Shown here: piece after piece, positions 51,528 to 60,615 of the stretch | How the letters are laid out: the number at the start of each line of letters is the position of its first letter | Numbering within the stretch: position 1 is the first letter of the stretch | Notes under the pieces: generated by a model | The model's input: only the letters and a program-made list of their open reading frames with translations | The model's database searches: none | Told to the model about the DNA's origin: nothing | Program-made: the position numbers and the translations under genes | Assembly: GCA_034421295.1 (NCBI GenBank) | Contig: DAOUKM010000013.1 | Coordinates: forward strand, 110,045-174,044 | DNA: 64,000 nt | Reading direction: 5' to 3' | Origin: CAUZIR01 sp034421295 | GTDB lineage: Bacteria > Chloroflexota > Dehalococcoidia > Lucifugimonadales > UBA2962

Positions 51528-51602
51528 GTAAGGGATAACCCTTTACCGGCTCTCAGGGCGGGCCGGCGGCTCCGTCCCGCCCCGGCGACTCCCGGGGGTT
51601 GA

Positions 51603-53276
51603 TCACCGCGGGCGGCTCCACTCGACTATGGCCAGGGTGAGGGTGGGCTCGGCATCGCCGACCGGCACCGGGTCGAGCGCAACGAACGCCGCGGAGAACT
51701 TGCCCAGCTTCTTTACCGAGGGCAGGGCCTGGTCTCCCCCCAAAACCATCGTGGTATCTCCGAGCGGTGCGTCCTGCTGGCGCAACTCCAGGCGGATCAC
51801 GGCCTCTCCGGGGTCGTCGCAGGTGTCGCCCGGGGCGCATCGCGTGTCGGAAACGACTTCCAGGAAGACGGCCACCAGACCGGTCTGAAGGCTCGGGCTT
51901 GCCACTACTTCCCCGATGGCCAGCCGAACCGGCTGGCCGGTCGGAACCTGGTTGGCGGCCCCCTCGGGCAGCGAGTCGATCGGGGCCTCCAGCGGGCCCT
52001 CGAACACGTCCCTGGCCTCGGCGGTCGGCTCCGGATCGGGGGCCTCGGCAACCTCTGCCACGGGCGTCGGCAGCTGCGGATCGGCGGTGCCCGTGCGCAC
52101 GACCGACTCGACCTGCGGACCCAGGGCTATTGAGAAGATCTCAGTCTTGGCCAGTATGCCCTCCGCGCCATTGCCGCCAAGGATCAGTATCCGGCCGTCG
52201 CTCAGCAGCTCGCCGAGGTGGCGGTAGCGCCCGATCTGCATTTGGCCCGCCACCGACCACGAGTTGGAGGCCGGGTCCCATGCCTCGATGCTGGTGCGGC
52301 TGCCGGTGCCGCCCAGGACCAGTACCCTCCCGTCCGGGAGGAGCAGGGCGACATGCTCGGACCTGGGTTCGGTCAACTCGGCCACCTCGCCCCAGCTGTT
52401 GTTGGCCGGGTCGTAGATCTCCGAGGTCTGCCGCTTGCCACGGCCACCGACCACCAGGACTCTCCCATCCTTGAGGAGCGTTGCGGTGTGCTGGGTGCGG
52501 CCGACGGTCATCTCCCCCGCCGAGAACCACATATCCTGGGCCGGGTCGTAGATCTCGGCGCTCTTGATGAAGGGACCGTCGGGATCTCCCCCTCCGGCGA
52601 TGAGCACGCGGCCGTCGCTGAGGAGGGTACCGCTGTGCCAGATGCGCTCGACGGACATGCCGCCGATCATGGTCCAGGTGTTCTTGGCGGGATCGTAGAT
52701 CTCAGCCACTGCCGTCGGATCATAGTCACGATTGGACCCGCCGGCGACCATCACGCGGCCGTCCTGTAGCACCACCATCGGGAACGACTCGTGCGCATCG
52801 TTCATGTCAGGCGTCGACGTCCACGACCCGGTCTCCGGGTCCCAGATCTCTGCCTTGCTGGTACCGGTGTTCTTGATGTCGCGGCCCCCGGCCGCCAGCA
52901 CCCGGCCATCGCTCAGGACGACCATGGAGTGTGAGAAGCGCTCGGCCACCATGTCGTCGGTGAACTCCCACACCTCGGGTCCCGGTGTCCAGAACTCGGC
53001 GGTCTTGACCGCCCCGGCGGCAAAGCTCGGCTGGTTGCCGCCGGTGACCAGCACCCGTCCGTCGGGCAGCGCAACGCTCGCAGAGCGCATCCTCTGGGCC
53101 CTCAGGTCGTCGATCAGCGCCGAGGCGCCATCCCCGGAACCGCCCTGCGCCTGGCTCACCTCCGCCTGCCGTGATTCGCCCGCGGGGTCAGGCACTGCAT
53201 CGGACGCAGGCGAGCCGCCACAGGCCGCCAAAAGCGCCGCTACGAAAATCGCTCCGACGACCAGAACCCTCTTCAC
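51603..53276 (-). CDS. kelch-repeat lipoprotein with C-terminal beta domain
   Basis: A 557-residue exported protein starting at GTG behind AAGGAGGT. The signal MKRVLVVGAIFVAALLAAC has lipobox LLAAC. Residues 55-375 hold seven kelch units with DGRVLVTGG-type turns, as in the 32492-33748 protein, forming one propeller. A Pro/Glu/Ala linker near 390-430 leads to a separate C-terminal domain of about 120 residues (VRLAIGEVVASPSLQTGLVA, then LPSVKKLGKFSAAFVALDPV), which has a single CAPGDTCDD cysteine pair and recalls DUF4352-like immunoglobulin folds. Its function is unknown. It is upstream of the dehydratase gene by 75 bases. Confidence 0.82.
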   Translation of the reverse strand: MKRVLVVGAIFVAALLAACGGSPASDAVPDPAGESRQAEVSQAQGGSGDGASALIDDLRAQRMRSASVALPDGRVLVTGGNQPSFAAGAVKTAEFWTPGPEVWEFTDDMVAERFSHSMVVLSDGRVLAAGGRDIKNTGTSKAEIWDPETGSWTSTPDMNDAHESFPMVVLQDGRVMVAGGSNRDYDPTAVAEIYDPAKNTWTMIGGMSVERIWHSGTLLSDGRVLIAGGGDPDGPFIKSAEIYDPAQDMWFSAGEMTVGRTQHTATLLKDGRVLVVGGRGKRQTSEIYDPANNSWGEVAELTEPRSEHVALLLPDGRVLVLGGTGSRTSIEAWDPASNSWSVAGQMQIGRYRHLGELLSDGRILILGGNGAEGILAKTEIFSIALGPQVESVVRTGTADPQLPTPVAEVAEAPDPEPTAEARDVFEGPLEAPIDSLPEGAANQVPTGQPVRLAIGEVVASPSLQTGLVAVFLEVVSDTRCAPGDTCDDPGEAVIRLELRQQDAPLGDTTMVLGGDQALPSVKKLGKFSAAFVALDPVPVGDAEPTLTLAIVEWSRPR

Positions 53277-53405
53277 TCGTGCACCTCCTTAAACGGCGAG
53301 TGGTTTTCGCCAAGGGAATCTTACCCGCATGGGGCGCAGTCCACAGCCCCCATGAAGCCGATTACCGGGCATGGCGGGCAATTTCGGCGTCCGCCGCCGC
53401 CGGGG

Positions 53406-54179
53406 CTATCGACCGGCCCGCCGGGCCGCGCGGCCGCCCCTCTGCAGGATCCTCCTGTGCGCCCTGCTCACCCGGACTATGGATCTGAGGTTCCTTACCT
53501 GCCGGACATCGGTCGATCGATCCGCTATGCACCGTCGCAGGCCCTCCTGGGTCAATTCAGGCAGGTCGAGAACCGTGGTTATCACGCCGACCTGGCTCCA
53601 GACATGGGCGTCGCTGCCGCCGACCAAGGGAAGGTCCAGTGCCCTGGCCAGCCTGCGTGTCTCCGGCTCCACGTCCCTCCTGGACGCCTGGTTTCCGTTC
53701 ACCTCCAGCGCATCCAGCCGTGCCAGGTGCTTTTTCAGCCTCTTGAGGAGGCCGGGCGAGATCTTCGTCGGATGCGCGCCGATCATGACCAGCCCGGCCT
53801 CCCGCGCGGGCCTGAAGATGTCCCTGAACGGAGGTTTGTAACCCAGGCTCGGGGACGGCGCAAGGGAACGGTCGAAGTGAAGCATCTGTCCGATGTCGCC
53901 GATGAGCACGACGTCCGCCTGCTCGGCGACCGTCAGCTCCATGCCGGTGAGAACGCCGAAACCGGGAGAGATCCCAAAGCGCCCGTCAACGTATTCGTAC
54001 CGCTCCCTGAGCACGTGCAGGTTGGCCCAGAAGTCGGGGTGATGCACGTGCTCGGTCAGGGCAAAGCCCGAAAGGCCCAGTCGCCGTGCCCGACGCACCG
54101 TCGCCTCAAATGCCTCGATCTCGAAAGAGGACCTTACGGTGACCTTTGAGTGGACGTGCAGGTCGACCCTGATCGACAT
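53406..54179 (-). CDS. PHP-domain phosphoesterase
   Basis: A 257-residue member of the PHP family of metal-dependent phosphoesterases. MSIRVDLHVHSKVT has the HxH pair at residues 8-10. LTEHVHHPDF, then GMELTVAEQADVVLIG, then MIGAHPTKI, and finally VGGSDAHVWSQVG give the further metal ligands expected in the fold. Relatives include histidinol phosphatase and the nucleotide phosphatase YciV, but no signature fixes the substrate. The last 35 residues are strongly basic. It is the first gene of the long minus-strand run to the GS-like gene, divergent from ppk2. Confidence 0.87.
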   Translation of the reverse strand: MSIRVDLHVHSKVTVRSSFEIEAFEATVRRARRLGLSGFALTEHVHHPDFWANLHVLRERYEYVDGRFGISPGFGVLTGMELTVAEQADVVLIGDIGQMLHFDRSLAPSPSLGYKPPFRDIFRPAREAGLVMIGAHPTKISPGLLKRLKKHLARLDALEVNGNQASRRDVEPETRRLARALDLPLVGGSDAHVWSQVGVITTVLDLPELTQEGLRRCIADRSTDVRQVRNLRSIVRVSRAHRRILQRGGRAARRAGR

Positions 54180-54305
54180 TGCTATTTCACGCGCGGACGG
54201 GCCATAGACTGTAAACTACCGAGCCAACACTATCGTATCCTTAATGCAGCGTTGGATTCTTGCTCGCGAGCGCTTTACGAGTCAGTACGAAGGTAGGTCT
54301 GATCG

Positions 54306-55199
54306 ATGGCCGAACCCACAGTTGAATCCACCGGGCTGAGACCTCTGCTTCCGATCACCAAGGTCCCGGTCGAGATCTTGCGCAAGGTCGAGGAGGCGAA
54401 GAAGAGGGAGATCATCAGCGATTCGTACCCGTACCGCGTAAAGCTTGCGCGCGACGAGTACGAGCGGCAGAAGGCCGAGCTACAGGTCGAGCTGCTGAAG
54501 ATGCAGCGCTGGGTGCAGGATACGGGCGAGCGTGTCGTGTTGCTGTTCGAGGGACGTGACGCGGCCGGCAAGGGCGGAACCATCAAGCGCTTCATGGAGC
54601 ACCTCAACCCGCGGGGTGCATCGGTGGTGGCGCTGCCCGCCCCCTCGGAGAGGGAGCGCGGCCAGTGGTATTTCCAGCGCTACGTCCAGCGCCTCCCCTC
54701 CAAGGGCGAGATCGTGTTCTTCGACCGATCCTGGTACAACCGCGCGGTGGTCGAGCCGGTGCTGGGCTTTTGCTCGCCGGCCGAGAACCTGCGCTTCCTC
54801 AGGGACGTGACGACGTTCGAGGAGCTGCTGGTCAACGACGGATTCCACCTGTTCAAGTTCTGGTTCTCGGTGAGCCGGGAAGAGCAGATGAGGCGCTTTC
54901 TGTCGCGCGCGCAGGACCGTCTAAAGCAGTGGAAGATCAGCGACGTGGACATAAAGTCGCTGTCCCTCTGGGACGAGTACACGGAGGCGAAAAAGACCAT
55001 GTTCGCCGCCACCGACACCAAGGTGGCGCCGTGGGTCGTGGTCAAGTCCGACGACAAAAAGCGCGCCCGCGTCAACTGCATGCGCTACGTCCTGAGGGAC
55101 CTGCCCTACGAGCAGGACGCCGTCATGCGCGTCCGAAAGGCCGACGGAAAGCTCATCGGGCCGGCCAAGAAGATCTACGCCCCCGGCGAGGTCTGGTAA
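54306..55199 (+). CDS. ppk2: polyphosphate kinase 2
   Basis: A 297-residue PPK2, which uses polyphosphate to phosphorylate nucleotides. Walker A is FEGRDAAGKGGTIKRFMEHL near 82-101. The lid and Walker B blocks follow: RGQWYFQRYVQRLPSKGEIV and FFDRSWYNRAVVEPVLGFC near 139-157, ending with SDDKKRARVNCMRYVL. The length and the SWYNRA motif place it in the one-domain class I group, which favours GDP/ADP. It is divergent from the PHP gene; a GC-rich 126-base space lies between them. Together with hppA it suggests an economy that uses polyphosphate and pyrophosphate. Confidence 0.95.
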   Translation: MAEPTVESTGLRPLLPITKVPVEILRKVEEAKKREIISDSYPYRVKLARDEYERQKAELQVELLKMQRWVQDTGERVVLLFEGRDAAGKGGTIKRFMEHLNPRGASVVALPAPSERERGQWYFQRYVQRLPSKGEIVFFDRSWYNRAVVEPVLGFCSPAENLRFLRDVTTFEELLVNDGFHLFKFWFSVSREEQMRRFLSRAQDRLKQWKISDVDIKSLSLWDEYTEAKKTMFAATDTKVAPWVVVKSDDKKRARVNCMRYVLRDLPYEQDAVMRVRKADGKLIGPAKKIYAPGEVW

Positions 55200-55280
55200 G
55201 GGTCCGAGCCGGCAGGCAGGCCTACCCGGCCTGCGGAAGATCCAGGACTCCCGGGCGCTCCCCGGGGTCGGGCATCGGCC

Positions 55281-55799
55281 CTAGATGCCCAGCGCCCAGA
55301 AGACCAGTCCGTTCGCGATGAACACGGGGATCGCGGAGATCAGGATCACGAAGACGGCCCTCAGGGTCGACCTGTAGTCCAGCATCTGGCGGACGGCTAC
55401 TACCATCGCCGCGACCTGCCACACCCATGTGACGATGAAGAGCACCAGTCCCACCACGGGTATGAACACGAGCACGTTGAGAAGGCCGGGCGTCTGGGCA
55501 AATCCCGTACCCCGCGCCAGCTGCCCCCAGTCGGCCTCCGTTTCTGCGGTACTGAGGAGCTTGGTCCCGACGAACAGGGCCGCCAGCGCCCACACCGTCC
55601 AGGAGATCGCTCCCCGGATCACCCCGAAGAGCACGCCATCCACCCAGCCGGTACCGCCGCTCAATACACCGCCGACACCGGTCGCTATGGCGACGGCGAC
55701 CACCACGATCAGGGCCTGGGGGGTGGCACTGCGGTCGTGCTCTACTTCCTCATACGTATCGACACTCAGGCGGGCTGCGCCCATCATCCTGGCCAGCAT
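55281..55799 (-). CDS. Yip1-domain-like membrane protein
   Basis: A 172-residue protein with five hydrophobic segments near 29-45, 52-70, 84-98, 110-132 and 146-168. The amino end MLARMMGAARLSVDTYEEVEHD is typical of bacterial Yip1-domain proteins, as are the LNVLVFIPVVGLVLFIVTWV and AAMVVAVRQ segments. Function of these proteins in bacteria is unknown. It converges on ppk2, with 81 bases between. An AGAGTA-type weak ribosome site precedes the ATG. Confidence 0.7.
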   Translation of the reverse strand: MLARMMGAARLSVDTYEEVEHDRSATPQALIVVVAVAIATGVGGVLSGGTGWVDGVLFGVIRGAISWTVWALAALFVGTKLLSTAETEADWGQLARGTGFAQTPGLLNVLVFIPVVGLVLFIVTWVWQVAAMVVAVRQMLDYRSTLRAVFVILISAIPVFIANGLVFWALGI

Positions 55800-55953
55800 T
55801 AGATCAACCTACTCTCTTTGGTCCTGCGGGTCCGCTATATGCACCCGCAATCTTCAGAAGATAGTACGGCATGTGTCCGGTCGGGGGAACGTGAGGTCTT
55901 TCGGCAAAGACGACTGCGAATCTTAGTGACGGGCAAACCCGTGACCGCTTAAT

Positions 55954-57855
55954 GTGGTGGAAAGTCGGAGCAGAGGCGGCTCGCCTCCCACTCTTGCCCG
56001 GGGTCGATGTAACTTGCTCCATATCTCGCTCAACTTCGTCAATGCAAGCGCCCGCGCCGCGGGCCTGTACTTCCTGGCCGCAATCGCGGCACTGCTGGTC
56101 GCCGCCGGGCTGACCGGATGCGGCGGGGATCCGGCCCCCGCGGTCGAGGAGCCCACCCCGGTCGCTGTGCCAACATCCACGCCGACGGTCCCGGCACCCC
56201 GGGCCGACCCGCAGGACGCGGCGGAGGAAGAGAGGGTCCTGACGATCGTGTACTGGCAGGCCCCTTCCCTGCCCGGCCCGTACCTGGCCGATGGCTACAA
56301 GGACCGGGACGCGGGCGCCATCACCCTTGAGCCCCTGGCAAGCTACGACCCGGACGGCGAGCTCACGCCGCGGCTGGCCTCGGAGATCCCGACGCTCGAG
56401 AACGGCGGCGTCTCACAGGACCTTCGGTCGATCACGTGGAGGCTGCGGGCGGGCCTCAGGTGGTCGGACGGCAGCGACCTTACCGCCGATGACGTGGTGT
56501 TCACATGGCGATACTGCTCGGACGAGGAGACCGGATGCTCGGGGAAGGATGCCTTTTCCGGCATAACCTCGGTCCGGGCGCTCGACGACCTGACGGTCCG
56601 AATAGACTTCGACGCCCCGGCTCCCTACCCGTACGGCGCCTTCGTCGGCGCCGATACGCCGATCATCAGCAGGGTCCAGTTCGCCGACTGCACGGGCGCG
56701 GCGGCAAGGGGCTGCGATGCGCAGAACACCGCCCCGCTGGGCTCCGGCCCGTACCGCATCATCGAGTTCGTCGCAAACGAGCGGGCCGTATACGAGCGCA
56801 ACCCGTTCTACAGGGGCCCGGAGCCCTACTTCGACCGCGTGGTACTTACGGGCGGCGGCGAAGCGGAGGCGGCGGCGCGCGCCGTCCTGGAGACGGGCGA
56901 GGCCGACTACGCCTGGAACCTGCAGATAGACCCCGAGGCGCTGGCCGCGATGGAGGAGTCCGGCCGGGGCAAGGTGGTCTCGGCATTCGCCAGCGACGTC
57001 GAGCGCATCGTCGTCAACCAGACCAACCCGGACCCGGCGCTGGGCGAGGACCGCTCAGAGTACCTCGACGGCGCCAATCCCCACCCCTTCCTGACGTTCA
57101 CCCCCATTCCCCGGGCCATGTCGATGGCCATCGACCGCACCCGGATCGCCGAGGACCTGTACGGCTTTGCCGGAAGGCCCGCATGCGACCTTATCGCCGC
57201 CCCTCCCAGGTACGCATCGACCGCGAACCAGGGATGCCTGGCGCAGGACATCGAGGGCGCAAACAAGCTGCTTAACGACAGCGGAGTCCTGGACACGGAC
57301 GGTGACGGCATCCGCGAGTACGACGGCGCCGCCCTGCGGATCACCTACCAGACCACGGTCAACGCCGTCAGGCAAAGGACCCAGGACCTCATCCGCGACT
57401 GGTGGCTCGACATCGGCATCGAGGCCGAGCTGGTCCAGCACGACGCCAGCGTGTTTTTCGGCGGAGACCCGGTGGCCGACGAGGGCGCGACGTACCGCCG
57501 GTTCTTCGCTGACGTGCAGATGTACACGACCGGTCCCGGCATAGATCCGCAACAGTACCTGTCAGGGCTCGGATGCGAGCGCATACAGGCGCGCAGCAAC
57601 AACTGGGCCGACGGAAACAACTCGCGGGCCTGCAACGAAACGTACGACGCGGCGGTGGCCCAGCTCGCCCAGACCCGAATCGGCCCGGAGCGCGACGCGC
57701 TGGTAATGCGGATGAACGACATCCTGGTCCAGAACTACTACGAGATCCCGCTGGTGGTCAGGGGCCTTGTCTCGGCGCACTCCACCGACCTGCTGGGCGT
57801 CCGCATGAACGCCTGGGACAGCGAGCTGTGGAACATCGCCGAGTGGCGGCGATAG
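55954..57855 (+). CDS. ABC transporter solute-binding lipoprotein, family 5 (second)
   Basis: A receptor of up to 633 residues for a peptide-type ABC importer. GTG at 55954 is used here; TTG at 56014 would place the start nearer the signal. The hydrophobic stretch AAGLYFLAAIAALLVAAGLTGC ends in lipobox LTGC, followed by a Pro/Thr/Ala linker unlike the Val/Glu/Lys tether of the 12021-13874 protein. Family-5 blocks: LRSITWRLRAGLRWSDG, LTADDVVFTWRYC, PLGSGPYRIIEFVANERAVY, IPRAMSMAIDRTRIAEDLYG. Cysteine pairs near 185 and 250 may form disulfides. No permease or ATPase genes are nearby. Confidence 0.9.
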   Translation: MVESRSRGGSPPTLARGRCNLLHISLNFVNASARAAGLYFLAAIAALLVAAGLTGCGGDPAPAVEEPTPVAVPTSTPTVPAPRADPQDAAEEERVLTIVYWQAPSLPGPYLADGYKDRDAGAITLEPLASYDPDGELTPRLASEIPTLENGGVSQDLRSITWRLRAGLRWSDGSDLTADDVVFTWRYCSDEETGCSGKDAFSGITSVRALDDLTVRIDFDAPAPYPYGAFVGADTPIISRVQFADCTGAAARGCDAQNTAPLGSGPYRIIEFVANERAVYERNPFYRGPEPYFDRVVLTGGGEAEAAARAVLETGEADYAWNLQIDPEALAAMEESGRGKVVSAFASDVERIVVNQTNPDPALGEDRSEYLDGANPHPFLTFTPIPRAMSMAIDRTRIAEDLYGFAGRPACDLIAAPPRYASTANQGCLAQDIEGANKLLNDSGVLDTDGDGIREYDGAALRITYQTTVNAVRQRTQDLIRDWWLDIGIEAELVQHDASVFFGGDPVADEGATYRRFFADVQMYTTGPGIDPQQYLSGLGCERIQARSNNWADGNNSRACNETYDAAVAQLAQTRIGPERDALVMRMNDILVQNYYEIPLVVRGLVSAHSTDLLGVRMNAWDSELWNIAEWRR

Positions 57856-57946
57856 GGACGGGATTCCGAAGGGGACTCGATGACCCGCTCAGGATTTCCC
57901 GGCAGCCCACATTCTGCGGTCTGGGACGGACCGGGCAGCCAGCGAC

Positions 57947-57965
57947 CCGGGCGGGCCCTGCCCGG
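57947..57965. terminator. hairpin between convergent lipoprotein genes
   Basis: CCGGGC and GCCCGG around a 7-base loop, in the 139-base gap between the two lipoprotein genes. No T-run; weak evidence. Confidence 0.3.
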
Positions 57966-57994
57966 AATGATCCCTACCCTCCCGGCGTCGGGCG

Positions 57995-59131
57995 CTACGA
58001 CCCGCTCAGCGCCTCGGCCGCGAGCCCCTGGATCCTACGGAGCTCGCCGTCGCTCAGGCACTCGAACATCCCCAGGCCGTCCTCGACTATTCCGCGGAAC
58101 TCCGCTGCGGTCATCGCGGTGGTCCCGTAGATGCCGGCCCTGATCAACCCGACGTAGTCCGGGTGCTCCCTCCCGAAGGCCTCAAGGCATCCGCGCGAGC
58201 CGTCGCCCAGCCCACCGACCAGTGACTCGGTGATGGCAACGAAGATCTGAACGTAGGTCTCGCCCGACAGGCAGCCGGACAGGGCATCCGCATCTGCGAA
58301 GGCCTCGTGTACGGTGGCGTCCAGGAGCTCGGCGAACCGGTCCTCGGAAAGGCTCTCCCGCACGCACGCCGCCTCGGGTTCAGGGAGCACTGCGATGATG
58401 TCGCGCCCGGCGGACGTGCTGCGGTCCAGCGTCGCCTGGAGGCGAATCAGGAGATCCTCCTTTTCGCCATCGGCCAGGCACTCGTAGAGCGCAAGGATGT
58501 AGGCCTGGGTCTCGGCGGCGGTATCGTCCCGGGCCGCCTCCACCCCGAGGTTGACCAGGACCGCCTCAGGGTATCGCCCGCCGACCTCCACCACGCACAT
58601 GCGGGTCTCGGCGGTCCAGCCGCCCGCCTGCGTATCTATGAACGCCACGGCGAAGTACACCACGTTGTCCTTCGTCAGGCACCCGAACACGGGAGCGGCG
58701 TCGGCGGTATTCGTACCGGCCTCAAGCAGCGGCGTGCTGACCAGGACCTGGAACAGCAGGTCGCCGAGGGTGGTCCGTATGCATGCAACCTCGTCTCCGG
58801 ACAGCCGGTCCACCAGGTCCCTGCCGGTCGTCGAGGCGGTTATGGCGAAATCTTCCATCGAGCCCGCGGGCCCCGGCTCGCCTGCGGGAGCAGGCGTAGG
58901 AGTCGCCGGTACGGGGGTGAACGTCGCGGTCGGGACCGGAGCGGGCGTTGCGGTCGGCGAAGCGGCCGCAGGGGGAGTCGGCTCAGGCAGTGGGGCGTCT
59001 CCGCATGCGGCAAGCGCGGGAAGACAGATGAGGGCGAGCACCGCGGCCGCCGTGCGCACCCTCCTCGACTGCAATCTAAACAGGGCCGGGACGCAGCCAC
59101 CGAGGCGGGCCGACCGATGCCGCATGGTCAT
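57995..59131 (-). CDS. lipoprotein with two copies of an unrecognised cysteine-bearing domain
   Basis: A 378-residue exported protein. RTAAAVLALICLPALAAC gives a lipobox (LAAC), then a Pro/Thr/Ala tether to residue 90. The rest is two homologous helical domains. Copy 1 reads LSGDEVACIRTTLGDLLFQV...VFGCLTKDN...MCVVEVG...LYECLADGE. Copy 2 reads LPEPEAACVRESLSEDRFAE...LSGCLSGET...GCLEAFG...MFECLSDGE. Each copy has four cysteines at matching positions. I do not recognise the domain; four cysteines per copy suggest two disulfides. Its ATG overlaps the DUF1801 gene stop, so the two are co-translated. Confidence 0.8.
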   Translation of the reverse strand: MTMRHRSARLGGCVPALFRLQSRRVRTAAAVLALICLPALAACGDAPLPEPTPPAAASPTATPAPVPTATFTPVPATPTPAPAGEPGPAGSMEDFAITASTTGRDLVDRLSGDEVACIRTTLGDLLFQVLVSTPLLEAGTNTADAAPVFGCLTKDNVVYFAVAFIDTQAGGWTAETRMCVVEVGGRYPEAVLVNLGVEAARDDTAAETQAYILALYECLADGEKEDLLIRLQATLDRSTSAGRDIIAVLPEPEAACVRESLSEDRFAELLDATVHEAFADADALSGCLSGETYVQIFVAITESLVGGLGDGSRGCLEAFGREHPDYVGLIRAGIYGTTAMTAAEFRGIVEDGLGMFECLSDGELRRIQGLAAEALSGS

Positions 59132-59598
59132 CCCGCCTTCGCCCGCCTGCTCCGCAGGCCGGACCTGGACGCTTTGTAGATCTCGACAAACTCGGCGACC
59201 GGCGTCCTGGCAACGACCTCGCCGACCAGGTCCAGCGGCAGGTCATCGAGTTTTTTGAAGCGGACGCACGACTTGCCCATGTCCAGCTTCTTACCGGCCT
59301 CAAGGTAGCGTGCCCTGAACCACTCCTCGGTCGACTGATCACCGTACACGTTGGTGAGGTAAAGCGACATGTGCCGCTTCTGGGACGCCAGGGCCACGTA
59401 CATCAGCGGCTGGCCGTTGTACGTGTCCGCCAGCACGCTCAAGGGCACGATGTACGTGATCATCCCGTACTGCATCGTCTCCTCGTAGCCGTCCGGCAGG
59501 TTGTCCAGGACGACGCCGCGGACAGTTGAGATGGCCTTACGCCTGTCGTCGTCCAGTTCAGACAGGTACTCCTCTACGGTCTTTGCATCGCTCTGCAT
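59128..59598 (-). CDS. DUF1801 family protein
   Basis: A 156-residue cytoplasmic protein of the DUF1801/YdhG-like group. VEEYLSELDDDRRKAISTVR near 8-27, then PDGYEETMQYGMITYIVPLS, followed by ALASQKRHMSLYLTNVYGDQ and DMGKSCVRFKKLDDLPLDLV, are the family blocks. The fold is a small alpha/beta sheet resembling iron-chaperone and MmcQ/YjbR-like proteins. The function is not established. It starts the two-gene unit that ends in the duplicated-domain lipoprotein. Its carboxyl end is basic (LRSRRAKAG). Confidence 0.85.
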   Translation of the reverse strand: MQSDAKTVEEYLSELDDDRRKAISTVRGVVLDNLPDGYEETMQYGMITYIVPLSVLADTYNGQPLMYVALASQKRHMSLYLTNVYGDQSTEEWFRARYLEAGKKLDMGKSCVRFKKLDDLPLDLVGEVVARTPVAEFVEIYKASRSGLRSRRAKAG

Positions 59599-59659
59599 CT
59601 TCTATCTCATCACCTGGCTGGATGTCACTGTCGATTGTTCCATGCCTTAAGGGCGTCTG

Positions 59660-60457
59660 TCAGCGCTGGCAGCCGGGGCAGTAGTATGCCGTGCGGCCAC
59701 CGAGCCTGCGTGACCTGATGGGGACGCCGCAGCTCGGGCACGGTGCTCCGCGCCTTCGGGACAGCCTCATGCGATCATCGTAGGCGTCGACCACGAACGG
59801 GCTGCCGTCCGCGCCCGGATGGTCCTGGATGAACCGGACTGCGCCCTCAAGCGTCTCCACTACAGCTCCGTGCAGCCGCTGCAGCCTGGCTCGAGATATC
59901 CTGTGCGCCCTGCGGGCCGGGGATATGCCCGCGCGGTGCAGCGACTCGTCGGCGTATATGTTCCCGACGCCCGCAAGGACCGACTGGTCCATGAGCAGGG
60001 GCTTGATGGCAGCCCGGCGGCGCCCGATGCGCGCTGCAAACTTCGCCGCCGTAAGGCGTGGGTCAAGTGCGTCCGGCCCGAGGTTTCCGATGAGGTCCCC
60101 CGCCGACCCGGCGAGCCGCACTGCGGCCCAGCGACGCGCATCGTCCAGCTCGATGCGACGTCCATCGTCCAGGTGGAACGTGTAGCGGGCGTACCTGAGC
60201 GGCCCGGCGTCCGGCCGCATGACGACCAGTCTCCCCGTCATCCCCATGTGCAGCCCCAGGACGCCCCGGTCAAGCGCCACCACCATCTGCTTGCCATGCC
60301 GCTCGACCGACTCGATGCGCCTGCCCGGCAGACCGCCCAGGCCCGCCATGCCGCCGGCGCCCGGCCGGCTGGCATCGACCCCGGATATGACGCGTCCCGC
60401 CACGCGCTCAGCCACCAGGTAACGCCGCAGCGACTCGATCTCGGGTAGCTCAGGCAT
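59660..60457 (-). CDS. mutM: formamidopyrimidine-DNA glycosylase
   Basis: Removes 8-oxoguanine and ring-opened purines from DNA and nicks the strand. 265 residues with PELPEIESLRRYL right after Met (catalytic Pro2, Glu3), RHGKQMVV with Lys57-type residue, GLHMGMTGRL, GVGNIYADESLHRAGI for the helix-two-turn-helix, and a final CPSCGVPI...YYCPGCQ zinc finger. This is the classic MutM layout. It is divergent from the imuB-dnaE2 operon. The shared 158-base space contains the LexA box, so its promoter might also respond to damage (inference). Confidence 0.93.
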   Translation of the reverse strand: MPELPEIESLRRYLVAERVAGRVISGVDASRPGAGGMAGLGGLPGRRIESVERHGKQMVVALDRGVLGLHMGMTGRLVVMRPDAGPLRYARYTFHLDDGRRIELDDARRWAAVRLAGSAGDLIGNLGPDALDPRLTAAKFAARIGRRRAAIKPLLMDQSVLAGVGNIYADESLHRAGISPARRAHRISRARLQRLHGAVVETLEGAVRFIQDHPGADGSPFVVDAYDDRMRLSRRRGAPCPSCGVPIRSRRLGGRTAYYCPGCQR

Positions 60458-60542
60458 AGGTACGCACAGCCGACTCTACAGCACGGTAGATTCCCGGACC
60501 AGATTCCGGCCCCGTGCCGGGGATGTGTCTCCCTGCGACTCT

Positions 60543-60571
60543 TTGACAATAGAACGTATGTTCCCTATCAT
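60543..60571 (+). promoter_or_regulatory. promoter of the imuB-dnaE2 operon
   Basis: TTGACA (60543-60548), 17-base spacer, TATCAT (60566-60571). Predicted start near 60578, 38 bases before the TTG of imuB, which has AGGAGGA in front. Confidence 0.75.
60552..60563. promoter_or_regulatory. LexA (SOS) box
   Basis: GAACGTATGTTC, a perfect GAAC-N4-GTTC palindrome of the Gram-positive/actinobacterial SOS-box type, lying wholly inside the spacer of the imuB promoter. LexA bound here would block polymerase. Confidence 0.75.
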
Positions 60572-60615
60572 CCCTCGTCACCGGCATCGCCGCACCAACT
60601 CGCACAGGAGGAGCC

